A stretch of 64,000 nt of DNA from Arachidicoccus soli (GCF_003600625.1 NZ_CP032489.1:1798001-1862000), one strand, 5' to 3'; shown: positions 8,227 to 17,164, counted from the stretch's first letter. Numbers and translations: made by a program. The notes: generated by a model not told the origin, from the letters alone.

Positions 8227-8793
8227 TTAGCGGTTTGCTGTTTTATCTTCTGCCGGCTCATAATAAAGCGTTATCGCACCACTATTCAATCTTTTTGTTT
8301 TTATGAGTTTAAGATCGATTCTATTGCCTATATCTTTAAATAACGGCAAACCCCTTCCTGACAACACAGGGTGAACACAGAACTGGAATTCATCAATCAA
8401 ATTAAGTTGCATAAGTTGTATAATTATACTTCTAGAGCCAACCAGAATATCTTTACCGGGTTGAGCTTTGAGTTCTAAAGTCTCAGTCTCAAGGTCCCGA
8501 TTCGCCAAGCTTGCACTTTCCCAGTCTACATTTTTAAGTGTATGAGAAAAAACAATTTTCGGTATCTTATTTATCACGACTGCAAAATCGTCCATTGACT
8601 TTTCACCTGAAGGCTTGTCTACCAGTGTTCGCCAAAACTCCATAAGTTGATAGGTTATCCTTCCGTATAAAATGCTACCTGCATTGCTTAGTAAGTCCGT
8701 GTAATGTTGGTGCAGTTCTACATCGGCATCAACTGCCGTATGGTCACAAAATCCATCAAGCGTCATATTGATTGCAGCAATTACTTTTCTCAT
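8227..8793 (-). CDS. Dihydrofolate reductase family protein (RibD C-terminal-like)
   Basis: A 188-residue protein of the RibD_C / DHFR-like reductase family: MRKVIAAINMTLDGF at the start, SILYGRITYQLMEFW (NADPH-binding region), KDILVGSRSIIIQLMQLNLIDEF and HPVLSGRGLPLF near the end, all family hallmarks. These are NADPH-dependent reductases of mostly unknown substrate, not true folate enzymes. It is 24 bp after the DUF1801 gene and directly abuts the monooxygenase gene, so it sits in the middle of a four-gene operon. Confidence 0.88.
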   Translation of the reverse strand: MRKVIAAINMTLDGFCDHTAVDADVELHQHYTDLLSNAGSILYGRITYQLMEFWRTLVDKPSGEKSMDDFAVVINKIPKIVFSHTLKNVDWESASLANRDLETETLELKAQPGKDILVGSRSIIIQLMQLNLIDEFQFCVHPVLSGRGLPLFKDIGNRIDLKLIKTKRLNSGAITLYYEPAEDKTANR

Positions 8794-8817
8794 GATTATC
8801 TTTTTACAGTATTGTGT

Positions 8818-9243
8818 TTATTTAGTCTGTTCAACACCATCTCGTATTGCCAATTCAAGTATATCCATGTGTATATCTTCCAATGTTTTGAACTTTATGC
8901 AATACCCTGTTATACTGGCTTTGCCTAATTTATCTCCGTAAGTCTTAGATAAATATGTCTTGTCCTGAATACCGATAATATAAACAGAAATCCCTATTGT
9001 ATTTGCGCTGATGCCAATTTGATAAAATTCTTTTGTTGCGCCATTCGCATATTTCATGGTCTGAAGCCCATATCCTATATTAGGATTGGTAACTGTTTTT
9101 CCATTATCGTCTTTACCATCTAAGAACCATAATCTGCATTTTGGGAATATATGCCGTATCCGATTGTGCAACGCTTCCATGTCTGCACGTTTTTGGTCGA
9201 CCTGAGAATCAATATACGCTTTGATTTCTGCTTTTATATTCAT
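8818..9243 (-). CDS. DUF1801 domain protein
   Basis: A 141-residue DUF1801 (YdhG-like) protein, recognised from FPKCRLWFLDGKDDNGKTVTNPNIGYG and the C-terminal GYCIKFKTLEDI. Start set at the ATG at 9241-9243 (MNIKAEIKAYIDSQ), the usual family N-terminus. First gene of the operon with the DHFR-like reductase, FAD monooxygenase and SRPBCC protein. The molecular function of the family is not established. Confidence 0.85.
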   Translation of the reverse strand: MNIKAEIKAYIDSQVDQKRADMEALHNRIRHIFPKCRLWFLDGKDDNGKTVTNPNIGYGLQTMKYANGATKEFYQIGISANTIGISVYIIGIQDKTYLSKTYGDKLGKASITGYCIKFKTLEDIHMDILELAIRDGVEQTK

Positions 9244-9559
9244 TTTGTCGGTCTTGTTTAAATGAGTCATTCTACAAGAATCAATAAAAGTCAAGGCATT
9301 GTGTAGTGGTGTAATTTAAGAATTCCTATTGAGTGCAAATAGCACCACCCTTCAAATTTAATAAAATATTTCATAAGAAACACTTTACCGCCATTATCTA
9401 AAACTTATATAATCTCTGGCCCCATTCTCCTTCCGAACTAGCCGAATAACCCGGATTTAATATAAACAAATTATACCTTATCAAAGCTTATACAGTCGTA
9501 AAGCTTTATCTAAGAAATTAAAATTAGGGGAATCGGCCTTTTAATTATTCCTTAATCAA

Positions 9560-9567
9560 TACTTTTG
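9560..9567 (+). promoter_or_regulatory. Bacteroidota -7 promoter element of proBA
   Basis: TACTTTTG, an exact match to TAnnTTTG, ends only 4 nt before the proB ATG. A T-rich TTTT about 20 bp upstream may serve as the -33 element. With this spacing transcription would start at or next to the ATG, giving a leaderless message. Confidence 0.55.
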
Positions 9568-9571
9568 CAAA

Positions 9572-10606
9572 ATGCAAAAACAGGTTATTGTCATCAAGCT
9601 GGGTACCGCATCCATAACAGACGAAAAAGGTATTATAAAGAAGTCGGTTATTAAAAAGGTAGCGGCATCTATTGCTGACCTTTCAAAATCATATAATGTG
9701 GTATTGGTGAGTAGTGGCGCGGTGGGTAGCGGCAAAGCGTTTATTCAACATTATAAAGGAACATTAAGCGAAAGAAAGGCTGCTGCGGCCATTGGCAATC
9801 CTATTTTAATACAACTGTATCAAAAATGTTTTGCTGCATATGAAATCCCGGTGGCGCAGGCTCTTTGCGAACGCCATCATTTTAGTAATCGCTCACAGTT
9901 TCTACAATTAAAAGAGACCTTTGAGGCTTTTTGGAACAATGGCATCGTCCCGGTTGTAAATGAAAACGACCTTGTAAGTAATGTTGAATTAAAATTTTCA
10001 GACAATGATGAACTGGCTACATTGATAGCCATCGGCTTCAACGCGCAGCAACTCATTATCTGTACATCGGTAGGCGGCTTTCTCAATGATAAAAAAGAAA
10101 TTATCCCTGTTATCGGGAAAATCGACAGCACAGTCATGGGTTATGTAAAAACGGAAAAAAGTAGCCTTGGCCTTGGTGGAATGGTTTCTAAACTCACTTT
10201 TGCCAGACTAGCCGTATCACTGGGTATTCAGGTAATTATCTGCGGATTGTCGGGCAATAATCCATTTGTAGATGCGCTTGCAGGAAACAATGGGAGTATT
10301 TTTACTGCACATCAAAGTAATTTAAAAGCAAGACAAAAATGGCTCGCAAGTGGCAGTATCACGCTTGGAAGCATTACTGTAGATAAAGGAGCAGTGAAAG
10401 CTTTGGAACAGCGTCGCAGTTTATTAACAGTTGGTGTTACAAATGTTCAGGGTAAATTTACATCCGGAGAAGTCGTACAGATTATGAATGAAGAAGATAA
10501 AATTATCGGAGTAGCAAAGGTAAAGATTGCCGCTGAACCGCTACGCCAAAGCCTGCTTATAAAACATGTGATGGCGGCACATGCAGATGATATTGTGCTT
10601 TTTTAA
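9572..10606 (+). CDS. proB: Glutamate 5-kinase
   Basis: Catalyses ATP-dependent phosphorylation of glutamate, first step of proline synthesis. 344 residues: amino-acid-kinase domain (VIVIKLGTASI, VVLVSSGAVGSGK, VPVVNENDLVS, FSDNDELATLIA, GLGGMVSKLTFARLA) followed by a C-terminal PUA domain (GSITVDKGAVKAL ... GEVVQI). Both domains complete. Fifty bp upstream of proA in the same direction, so the proBA operon is intact. The start codon lies 4 nt after a promoter-like TACTTTTG. Confidence 0.96.
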   Translation: MQKQVIVIKLGTASITDEKGIIKKSVIKKVAASIADLSKSYNVVLVSSGAVGSGKAFIQHYKGTLSERKAAAAIGNPILIQLYQKCFAAYEIPVAQALCERHHFSNRSQFLQLKETFEAFWNNGIVPVVNENDLVSNVELKFSDNDELATLIAIGFNAQQLIICTSVGGFLNDKKEIIPVIGKIDSTVMGYVKTEKSSLGLGGMVSKLTFARLAVSLGIQVIICGLSGNNPFVDALAGNNGSIFTAHQSNLKARQKWLASGSITLGSITVDKGAVKALEQRRSLLTVGVTNVQGKFTSGEVVQIMNEEDKIIGVAKVKIAAEPLRQSLLIKHVMAAHADDIVLF

Positions 10607-10656
10607 TTCATATTTTTATAAAAAAGAAACTAAATATTAGCATTAAAAAACAGACC

Positions 10657-11901
10657 ATGCAACCCGTTGAACCACTTATTATAAAAACATACAAGGCCGC
10701 TATAGAATTAAGGAACTGCACTGATAAACAGATAAAATCAGCTTTACAGTCAATAGCTGATGGACTTATTGAAAATATCAATACTTTATTGAAAGCGAAT
10801 GCTAGAGACCTGGCAAAGCAAGCTCCGGATAATCCGCGCAACGATCGTTTAATGTTAAATGAACAACGTATTAAAAACATTGCCAATAGCATTCGCAATA
10901 TTAGCAAACTGCCTAACCCATCAGGCATTCCATTACAGAAAAGGATATTACCCAACGGTTTGCAATTACAAAAAGTTTCTGTTCCAATGGGCGTGGTAGG
11001 CGCTGTATATGAATCAAGACCCAATGTAACTTTCGACATTGCCGCCCTGTGTCTGCGTAGCCAGAATGGTTGTCTGCTCAAAGGAAGCAGTGATGCGGAC
11101 GAAACGAATAAGGCTGCTATAAAAATCGTCAAAAATGCACTTCAGAAAAATGCTATCAACCCCAATTCTGTGACACTATTACCTTCTGAAAGAGAAGCAG
11201 TAAAAGAGTTATTTACGGCTACGCGTTATGTAGATGTGATTATCCCACGCGGTTCTGATGGGCTTATCCGATATGTGCGCGAAAACAGTCTTGTGCCGGT
11301 AATTGAAACAGGCGCAGGCGTTTGCCATATTTATGTAGAGAAAGAAGCGGATATAAAAAAAGCAGTGGATATAGTAGTAAATGCAAAAGTTTCTCGTCCT
11401 TCAGTCTGTAATGCAGTGGACGCTATTCTGGTAGATGAAAAAATTGCCCCCACATTCCTGGAAAAATTAAAACCGGGATTGGATAAATATCAGGTGGAAA
11501 TATTTGCAGATAAAAAAGCTTACCAATTATTAAAAGGTTATCCCAACTTGGTACCGGCAACGGCGGAGGATTTTGGTCGCGAGTTTTTAAGCCTTAGATG
11601 CGCCATCAAAATTGTGAAAGATATAGACGAAGCTTTGCTGCATATTCAAGAACATTCCACCAAACATTCAGAAGCCATTGTTTCAAAAAATAAAAAACAA
11701 TGCGCCCGGTTTTTAAAAGAAGTGGATGCAGCCGCCGTTTATGCCAATGCCTCTACCCGATTCACTGATGGCGAAGAATTTGGTCTTGGTGCAGAGATTG
11801 GTATCTCTACACAAAAGCTGCATGCGCGCGGTCCCTTTGCCTTGGAAAAACTGGTTACAGAAAAATGGCTGATAAAAGGAAATGGACAAATAAGAGGATA
11901 A
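10657..11901 (+). CDS. proA: Gamma-glutamyl phosphate reductase
   Basis: NADPH-dependent reduction of glutamyl-5-phosphate to glutamate-5-semialdehyde, second step of proline synthesis. 414 residues of the aldehyde-dehydrogenase superfamily: VPMGVVGAVYESRPNVT (coenzyme loop), CLLKGSSDA, and the catalytic Cys251 in RPSVCNAVDA. The ending EFGLGAEIGISTQKLHARGPF is typical. Follows proB and is closed by a strong terminator hairpin. Confidence 0.97.
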   Translation: MQPVEPLIIKTYKAAIELRNCTDKQIKSALQSIADGLIENINTLLKANARDLAKQAPDNPRNDRLMLNEQRIKNIANSIRNISKLPNPSGIPLQKRILPNGLQLQKVSVPMGVVGAVYESRPNVTFDIAALCLRSQNGCLLKGSSDADETNKAAIKIVKNALQKNAINPNSVTLLPSEREAVKELFTATRYVDVIIPRGSDGLIRYVRENSLVPVIETGAGVCHIYVEKEADIKKAVDIVVNAKVSRPSVCNAVDAILVDEKIAPTFLEKLKPGLDKYQVEIFADKKAYQLLKGYPNLVPATAEDFGREFLSLRCAIKIVKDIDEALLHIQEHSTKHSEAIVSKNKKQCARFLKEVDAAAVYANASTRFTDGEEFGLGAEIGISTQKLHARGPFALEKLVTEKWLIKGNGQIRG

Positions 11902-11956
11902 CGAATAATCATAGGATTCATGTAAATAAATATTAAATATAGAATTTTAGACATTT

Positions 11957-11999
11957 AATAAAGAAGCCCAGAGTTTATTAGACTTTGGGCTTCTTTATT
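11957..11999 (+). terminator. Terminator after proBA
   Basis: Inverted repeat with an 18-bp stem (one G-T pair): AATAAAGAAGCCCAGAGT, a 7-nt loop, then ACTTTGGGCTTCTTTATT. It lies 55 bp after proA. The arms are A- and T-rich so it could work in both directions. Confidence 0.75.
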
Positions 12000-12157
12000 A
12001 TGAATATACATTGAGGTATAAAAGCAGGTAGCTTATTTACTCCTGTGCCATACTTTCTACAGCCAGATGTTCTTGTTATATGTTGGTGCACTATCGCAAC
12101 ACTAACAACTTGAAAAAACAACAAACTAATGTATAACTTTCAGGTAATTGAGTGAAG

Positions 12158-12300
12158 TTTATATGTCGAACGTAAAAACAACCTAGCGCCTTTGCGTGGA
12201 TTGTATATAAGTGACACGTTGTTGCACTTAACCTAAGCCACTAGGCTGTGCGAATGGTTTGCAAAGTCCATTCATTACTTTGTGTTATTGGGTAGATCAC
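12158..12300 (+). mobile_element. Non-autonomous IS605-derived element (PATE/MITE-like)
   Basis: About 143 bp that aligns end to end with the two ends of the IS605 element at 2049-3835 but lacks both genes. 12158-12226 matches the LE (TTTATATG..., CGTAAAA, a degenerate LE hairpin with TTTGCGTGGAT, then TATAAGTGACAC.TTGTTGCACTTA). 12226-12300 matches the RE/omega-RNA region (TTAAC..AAGCCA.TAGGCTGTGCG.ATGG and the closing TTGGGTAGATCAC). By eye identity is roughly 70 percent, so it is an old or distinct subfamily. The last bases supply the TGA stop (12297-12299) of the convergent epimerase gene. Confidence 0.75.
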
Positions 12301-13157
12301 AAAATATCGAAATCGCGAGCCATATAATAACTTGATACCAGTGGCCTGAAGCCCGTTTTTTGCCGGAGTTTAGAAGTATCCAGAATGCCTTCAAATGGAT
12401 CATTCAGTGCGCCTTCCTCAGTACTAAAAGTTTCTTTTGCTTTTCCAACAGAATCTGCCAATTCATAAAGCGTAATAGGTGCATCATCCGCCACGTTGAA
12501 TATTTCCCCATCCAATCCATTGATATTCAGTAACAGTAACAAGGCTTGTGCCACGTCTAGGTGGTGTACCATGTGCATCCTAGAGCCAGAATGTCTATTT
12601 AGTTGTTTTAATAAAGGAATGATTTCTGCGATATGCGGATCCTTATCACCATAAACAAAAGCCAGACGTAATATACGCACATCGAAACCATTACTTTGAT
12701 GGAGAGAAAGCAATTGCTGCTCTGCCGCAATTTTGCTCGATGAATATGCTTTCGGATCGTTGATATTTACTTTTTCGTACTCTTTAGCAGGTCTTCGATA
12801 ACCTGAATCATAAACATTACCTGTGCTAGCAAAAACAAATCTTTTAACACCTGCTGCAAGGGATGCTTCTGCAAGAGCCATAGTGCCTTCTCTGTTCGTT
12901 TTAATGATGCCTTCGTCGTCGTTAAAAGTCCTGAAAAGAGCCGCAAGATGCACAACGGCATCCATGCCCTTTACTGCTGGAGGTAAAGTCTCCGGGTTAT
13001 ACAAATCACCTTTAATCATTTTTGCACCAAGCGTGGCTAATTCCGATACATTAGATGTCTCTCTTATAAGGATGGAAACATCATATCCCTTCGCTAACAG
13101 ACGAGGAACAAATCTACGACCTACTTTACCTGTAGCTCCTGTTACTAAGATTTTCAT
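12297..13157 (-). CDS. NAD-dependent epimerase/dehydratase (extended SDR)
   Basis: A 286-residue extended short-chain dehydrogenase: TGATGKVG (6-13) binds NAD(P), DAVVHLAAL follows, the Ser is in [11 protein letters not shown], and the catalytic YSSSK is at 138-142. [17 protein letters not shown] and the [12 protein letters not shown] ending are typical of sugar-nucleotide-epimerase-like SDRs. Its TGA lies in the terminal bases of the IS605-derived element, so the last residues (FDIL) may have been altered by that insertion. An AraC regulator gene lies 84 bp upstream on the same strand and may control it. Substrate unknown. Confidence 0.85.
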   Translation of the reverse strand: MKILVTGATGKVGRRFVPRLLAKGYDVSILIRETSNVSELATLGAKMIKGDLYNPETLPPAVKGMDAVVHLAALFRTFNDDEGIIKTNREGTMALAEASLAAGVKRFVFASTGNVYDSGYRRPAKEYEKVNINDPKAYSSSKIAAEQQLLSLHQSNGFDVRILRLAFVYGDKDPHIAEIIPLLKQLNRHSGSRMHMVHHLDVAQALLLLLNINGLDGEIFNVADDAPITLYELADSVGKAKETFSTEEGALNDPFEGILDTSKLRQKTGFRPLVSSYYMARDFDIL

Positions 13158-13241
13158 AGTTTTTATTATTAGTTTAATGATACAAAGTTGCGTCCGAAAT
13201 TCGGAAGCAATGATTTGTAATCAAACCAATAACTATAATTT

Positions 13242-14105
13242 TCAAACCTTTCTAAGAGAATTCGGTGTAGAACCTGTCAGTCGCTTAAAATAGTTATTGA
13301 AATAGGCTGTATACTCAAAACCCAGTGCATACGCAATATCAGCGACGCTCCAATCGGTATACTGAAGGAGGGCTTTTGCTTCAGCAATAATCCTTGCCGC
13401 GATGTGTGCAGATGTAGGCTTCCCCGTTACTTCCTTTACCGCACGATTCAGATAATTTACATGTATTGAAAGCTGCTCTGCAAAACCTTGCGGGGTCCGT
13501 AATTTGAGTGATTCATTTCTATGCTCAATAGGGAATTGCTTTTCAAGCAAGTCCGCAAACAAATGATACATTCTGGTAGCCCCATTTCGATGAGATGTAG
13601 CAGTTCGAGGAGGTTGTATCCTTAGGGCTTCATGAATAATAAGTTCTATGCAGCTTTTGATCATGTTGGCTTTATAAGAATAATCACCTGAATAAACGGA
13701 TAGCATTTTTTGGTAAATGCCACCCATGAACGCAGCTTGTTCATCATTGAGTTTGATCACAGGATTATCGCTGATGTTTAAGAGAGGAGAATCATGTAAT
13801 ATTCTATTATTGAAAAAATTTTCTGTGAATATACAGGCATAACCACCTGTTATTTTTAAACGACGAACAATAGAATGCGGTATTTTAGGATTGACAAAAA
13901 AAAGCACTTTTCCTTTTATTTCGAGCAGTTGTCCACCGTAGTCGATCGTCATATCACCATTGACTATTCCAATTTTATAAAAATCACGTCGGCCTGAAAT
14001 GACCGGTAGATCTGTCGTTGCTGCCAGTTGATGGATCTTAAATCCATTTAGCCGCAGTTCGGCCCTATTTAACCCCGGTATATCAGCGAATTCTTGAGAT
14101 GCCAT
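13242..14105 (-). CDS. AraC family transcriptional regulator
   Basis: A 287-residue regulator: N-terminal cupin-type sensing domain (about 20-150, DYGGQLLEIKGKVLFFVNPKIPHS) and C-terminal double helix-turn-helix (about 190-287, with TPQGFAEQLSIHVNYLNRAVKEVTG and WSVADIAYALGFEYTAYFNNYFKRLTGSTPNSLR). Same strand and just upstream of the epimerase gene, a common pairing in Bacteroidota where the regulator controls the adjacent oxidoreductase. Ligand unknown. Confidence 0.9.
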   Translation of the reverse strand: MASQEFADIPGLNRAELRLNGFKIHQLAATTDLPVISGRRDFYKIGIVNGDMTIDYGGQLLEIKGKVLFFVNPKIPHSIVRRLKITGGYACIFTENFFNNRILHDSPLLNISDNPVIKLNDEQAAFMGGIYQKMLSVYSGDYSYKANMIKSCIELIIHEALRIQPPRTATSHRNGATRMYHLFADLLEKQFPIEHRNESLKLRTPQGFAEQLSIHVNYLNRAVKEVTGKPTSAHIAARIIAEAKALLQYTDWSVADIAYALGFEYTAYFNNYFKRLTGSTPNSLRKV

Positions 14106-14187
14106 AAAGTAAAATCAAATATTAGAATGGCGACTTAATAGTTAAAGTTTGTAACGCTAAATATATCCAATATCCGCGAGTTAAAGC

Positions 14188-14631
14188 CTAACGGTTTTCT
14201 TTTTTCTTTTTATTATCAAGGATTGCTCCTACTCCATAACCAGCGCCTGCACCGCCGACACCACCGATAACAGCACCGGCTGCACGATGTTTCCTATCCA
14301 CGATAGCTCCTGTTACAGCACCCACACCGGCACCTATTACAGCTCCTTTGGCTTTATTACTCCAGCCTTTTTTTCTTGGAGCATCGGCACTTTGTGTTGA
14401 CTGTGTATTTGTTTGCCCACTTTGTGCATTACTCACTACCGCTTCATGATGCCTTATAGCTTTTATTGAATCATTTATGGTTTTCATTGAATCAATAGTT
14501 TTTTGCTGTGCAATGACCTGCGTCAAGGAATCTTTGGTATGTTGCAGTTGAAGTGCTGCAGCCTCTTTGCCTGGTTGATTACAGGACATCAATAAAATCA
14601 CCGTACTAAAAATTAAAATTAGTTGTTTCAT
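14188..14631 (-). CDS. Glycine-zipper lipoprotein (YMGG-like)
   Basis: A 147-residue lipoprotein with lipobox LLMSC (Cys17), a coiled, Ser/Thr/Gln-rich linker (about 25-85), and a C-terminal glycine zipper (GAVIGAGVGAVTGAIVDRKHRAAGAVIGGVGGAGAGYGVGAIL) ending in a basic tail KKKKENR. Glycine-zipper modules insert in or associate with membranes; the role is presumably envelope structure or stress. No operon partner is obvious. Confidence 0.82.
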   Translation of the reverse strand: MKQLILIFSTVILLMSCNQPGKEAAALQLQHTKDSLTQVIAQQKTIDSMKTINDSIKAIRHHEAVVSNAQSGQTNTQSTQSADAPRKKGWSNKAKGAVIGAGVGAVTGAIVDRKHRAAGAVIGGVGGAGAGYGVGAILDNKKKKENR

Positions 14632-15084
14632 AAAGCCTTTTTTTAATATTAAATAAACTTTTTAATAAGCATTGAGTTAAACAAAGACGCTAATCTAAAC
14701 ACTGAAATAAAAAATGAAAATTCCGGCAAAACTAAATTAAGTCAGTTGAATTAGGTATAATTGTCTCAAGGCATTTCATTCTTATCGGTACATTACCAAA
14801 AACATACCAAACTTGTAGTTATTATATAATTGAGAAGAAAACGATTGGTTTACCTTAGCCAGATAGGTTCAATGTATATTCAGTATATTCAGCATTTTTT
14901 GCGAAATTAGTTCAAGAAATATCGTTTTGATAATAGAAATTATGCAGATAATTGACTTAGCTTATATAGCTATTTCTGCAATAATTTATAGCGCTTCAAA
15001 CAAGTGATAATTAATATTTGCCAATATGGAGATAGTATTTTTAAGGATTGTTAGAGTCCCCACTTACTGATTAAAGAGTTGATT
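14632..15084. other. Intergenic region, no gene seen
   Basis: AT-rich spacer between the glycine-zipper lipoprotein gene and the NAD(P)H oxidoreductase gene. No coding frame, tRNA or strong hairpin was recognised. Confidence 0.5.
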
Positions 15085-15675
15085 TTAGTTCTTAGGGATT
15101 TTTATTTCAATGGCCTGACATATTTGCTGTTTCCAGAAATTTATAGTTCCCTCTTCCACTTTATCAGCTTTATCAAAAAAGAAATGCTTATTGATTTTAA
15201 GCCCGCAATAAGTAAAAACCCCTACATCTGAAGTTAGGGAAAGTGCCTTATCCATCCCGGAACTTTTATATTCGGCATGCGATTTTCCATGTGTATTGAT
15301 AATGATGGTCTGTTTACCAGTAAGCAAGCCTTTTTGCTTACCCTGATCATATTGATAAGCAAAACCATAGCTGAAGACTCTGTCTATGTATCCTTTCAAT
15401 AATGCAGGCATTCCTGTCCACCAAATTGGGTAAATAAAAATGATCTGCTCTGCCCATACAATATATTCCTGTTCTCGTTTTACATCTTCAGCAACTTCAC
15501 CTATTCGTTGCCCTTTCATATCTGCCAATGAAAGCACCGGGTTAAAGTTGAGCCGATACAAATCCCGAACCTCAATTTGATGATTTAGATTTTGTAAGCT
15601 TTTCAAAGTGGTTTGCATTAATTGATGGTTGAGGCTTCCAGCAATGGGATGCGCTAAAATTACTAAGTCTTTCAT
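15085..15675 (-). CDS. NAD(P)H-dependent oxidoreductase (flavodoxin-like quinone reductase)
   Basis: A 196-residue flavodoxin-fold reductase of the NQO1/KefF/MdaB type. LVILAHPIAGSLNHQL forms the FMN/FAD phosphate-binding loop, FIYPIWWTGMPALLKGYIDRVFSYGFAY is the family signature, and INTHGKSHAEY follows. Likely a two-electron quinone or xenobiotic reductase. An AraC-type regulator gene lies 78 bp upstream on the same strand and may control it. Confidence 0.88.
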   Translation of the reverse strand: MKDLVILAHPIAGSLNHQLMQTTLKSLQNLNHQIEVRDLYRLNFNPVLSLADMKGQRIGEVAEDVKREQEYIVWAEQIIFIYPIWWTGMPALLKGYIDRVFSYGFAYQYDQGKQKGLLTGKQTIIINTHGKSHAEYKSSGMDKALSLTSDVGVFTYCGLKINKHFFFDKADKVEEGTINFWKQQICQAIEIKIPKN

Positions 15676-15753
15676 TTTCCTATTTTTAAATTTTCAATAG
15701 GACAAAATTAAAATAGTGTGTTCTGCTTAAATTGTAAGAAAGCGAAAACAAAT

Positions 15754-16515
15754 TTATTTAGCGTTCGCAAAGCAAATATCTTTTTGAAATTTAAGATATT
15801 TTGTTGGGCTCATATGGATGTAGAAATTAAAGTCGTGTATGAGTTGACTCTGGTCATAATAGCCACATTGGGCAATAATTTCAAACCAATCAATTTTTGA
15901 ATTTACGGTCGCGATGTTTTGGACGAATGCGATTGCTTTCAGGAAACGCTGGTATCTAATAATTTCTTTAGAGGTATACCCTAAATATTTTTTATGGATT
16001 AGTTGTATATTTCTTATTGATTGTTCTTGTTGAGCGGCTAAATATTTAATGGGGTTAAAGGCTTTATCATGAAAGTTAGTCAATTTTTCGGCAATCATCT
16101 TTCTTTCTAATAAATAGGGTTTGCAGAATTCCAGAATATAATTCACCCGATCTTGGATCGTATCGATCTGATTAAGGTCTTCCCATAAATCGGTAAAACA
16201 GTTTGCACCTAATAGTTCATCTGGGTGGGAGGCCGACTGCCCAGCGACCGATGCCCTTTTAAAGAATCTGTAAAAAGCGTCATCTTTAAAATTGGCCACT
16301 AAAATCCCACAACCTGGCAGCAACGAATAATCAAATGCTCGTTTTACCGGCCCCAATACCAGGCATTTTTCCATTTTTATTTCTGTATTATTTTTGGAAC
16401 GCAGCAAGGCTTTAGCACCAAAATTAAAAACCAAAATTGTTTGAAATGAGGGCATCAAAGTTTTGGTCAGGAGTTTGTCGGTTCTATTCTCAGCGAAATA
16501 AAAATGCGAAAACAC
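15754..16515 (-). CDS. AraC-type transcriptional regulator
   Basis: A 253-residue regulator: N-terminal domain (DUF6597-like, ISHFYF..LMPSFQTILVFNFGAKALL then GPVKRAFDYSLLPGCGILVANFKDDAFYRFF) and C-terminal AraC helix-turn-helix (KYLGYTSKEIIRYQRFLKAIAFVQ ... YYDQSQLIHDFNFYIHMSPTKYLKFQ). The only usual start is GTG at 16513-16515; the frame stays open upstream to a TAA near 16574 with plausible extra residues (IPVPRQFEE) but no ATG, so the true start is uncertain. Probably regulates the oxidoreductase gene just downstream. Confidence 0.82.
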   Translation of the reverse strand: MFSHFYFAENRTDKLLTKTLMPSFQTILVFNFGAKALLRSKNNTEIKMEKCLVLGPVKRAFDYSLLPGCGILVANFKDDAFYRFFKRASVAGQSASHPDELLGANCFTDLWEDLNQIDTIQDRVNYILEFCKPYLLERKMIAEKLTNFHDKAFNPIKYLAAQQEQSIRNIQLIHKKYLGYTSKEIIRYQRFLKAIAFVQNIATVNSKIDWFEIIAQCGYYDQSQLIHDFNFYIHMSPTKYLKFQKDICFANAK

Positions 16516-16684
16516 TTCTTCAAACTGTCTGGGGACCGGTATTTTTAAACTTTTATATTTATTATCGATGATGTTTTATTTATCAGTTAGCAAAATATAT
16601 TAGGGAGATTGTTGAGAAGAAGCATGCAGGTTTTATTTGATATTTAACAAAAATATTCAAGGCCAACCTTAGTATATTCTATTA

Positions 16685-17164
16685 TCAAGCATCTTCCAAA
16701 ACATCTGTTGTGGTCTGATTACTCAGTTGCTCAGCCAATCCAATAAGCAACCCTTCTACTCCACGAATATAACAGAGTCGGTATATATCTTCATATTGAA
16801 CAACTTCTCCAACAAGTTCGGCGCCATGCTTTGTAAGTCGAGGTAGCAACTCGTCAATATTATCAACTCTGAACATAATGCGTAAATAACCAAGAGAGTT
16901 AACAGGAGTCGTTCTGTGATCTGAGATTGTTGTTGGCTTTATAAATCTTGAAAGCTCCAAACGGCTGTGCCCATCGGGTGTAACCATCATCGCCACTTCT
17001 ACCGACTGATTTCCAAGACCCGTTACGCGCCCCGCCCATTCACCTTCAATCATGCCTCTTCCTTCCAGCGTCAGCCCTATTTCAGAAAAAAAAGAAATTG
17101 CCTTATCGAGGGATTCGACAACAATACCAACATTGTTCATTTCCAACAATTTGCTTTTTGTCAT
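16685..17164 (-). CDS. VOC family protein (glyoxalase-like)
   Basis: A 159-residue VOC protein: LLEMNNVGIVVESLDKAISFFSEIGLTLEG opens the first beta-alpha-beta module, and LGYLRIMFRVDNIDELLPRLTKHGAELVGEV plus YRLCYIRGVEGLLIGLAEQL form the second. Start set at the ATG 17162-17164 because the upstream extension (MVKYTCLKNKR) is not family-like. Enzymatic role unknown; members include glyoxalases and resistance proteins. Confidence 0.85.
   Translation of the reverse strand: MTKSKLLEMNNVGIVVESLDKAISFFSEIGLTLEGRGMIEGEWAGRVTGLGNQSVEVAMMVTPDGHSRLELSRFIKPTTISDHRTTPVNSLGYLRIMFRVDNIDELLPRLTKHGAELVGEVVQYEDIYRLCYIRGVEGLLIGLAEQLSNQTTTDVLEDA

Noticed and set aside
8227-8261. Longer monooxygenase start overlapping the reductase gene
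   Set aside because: The added residues (MSRQKIKQQTAK) are not family-like and the ATG at 8225 directly follows the reductase stop.
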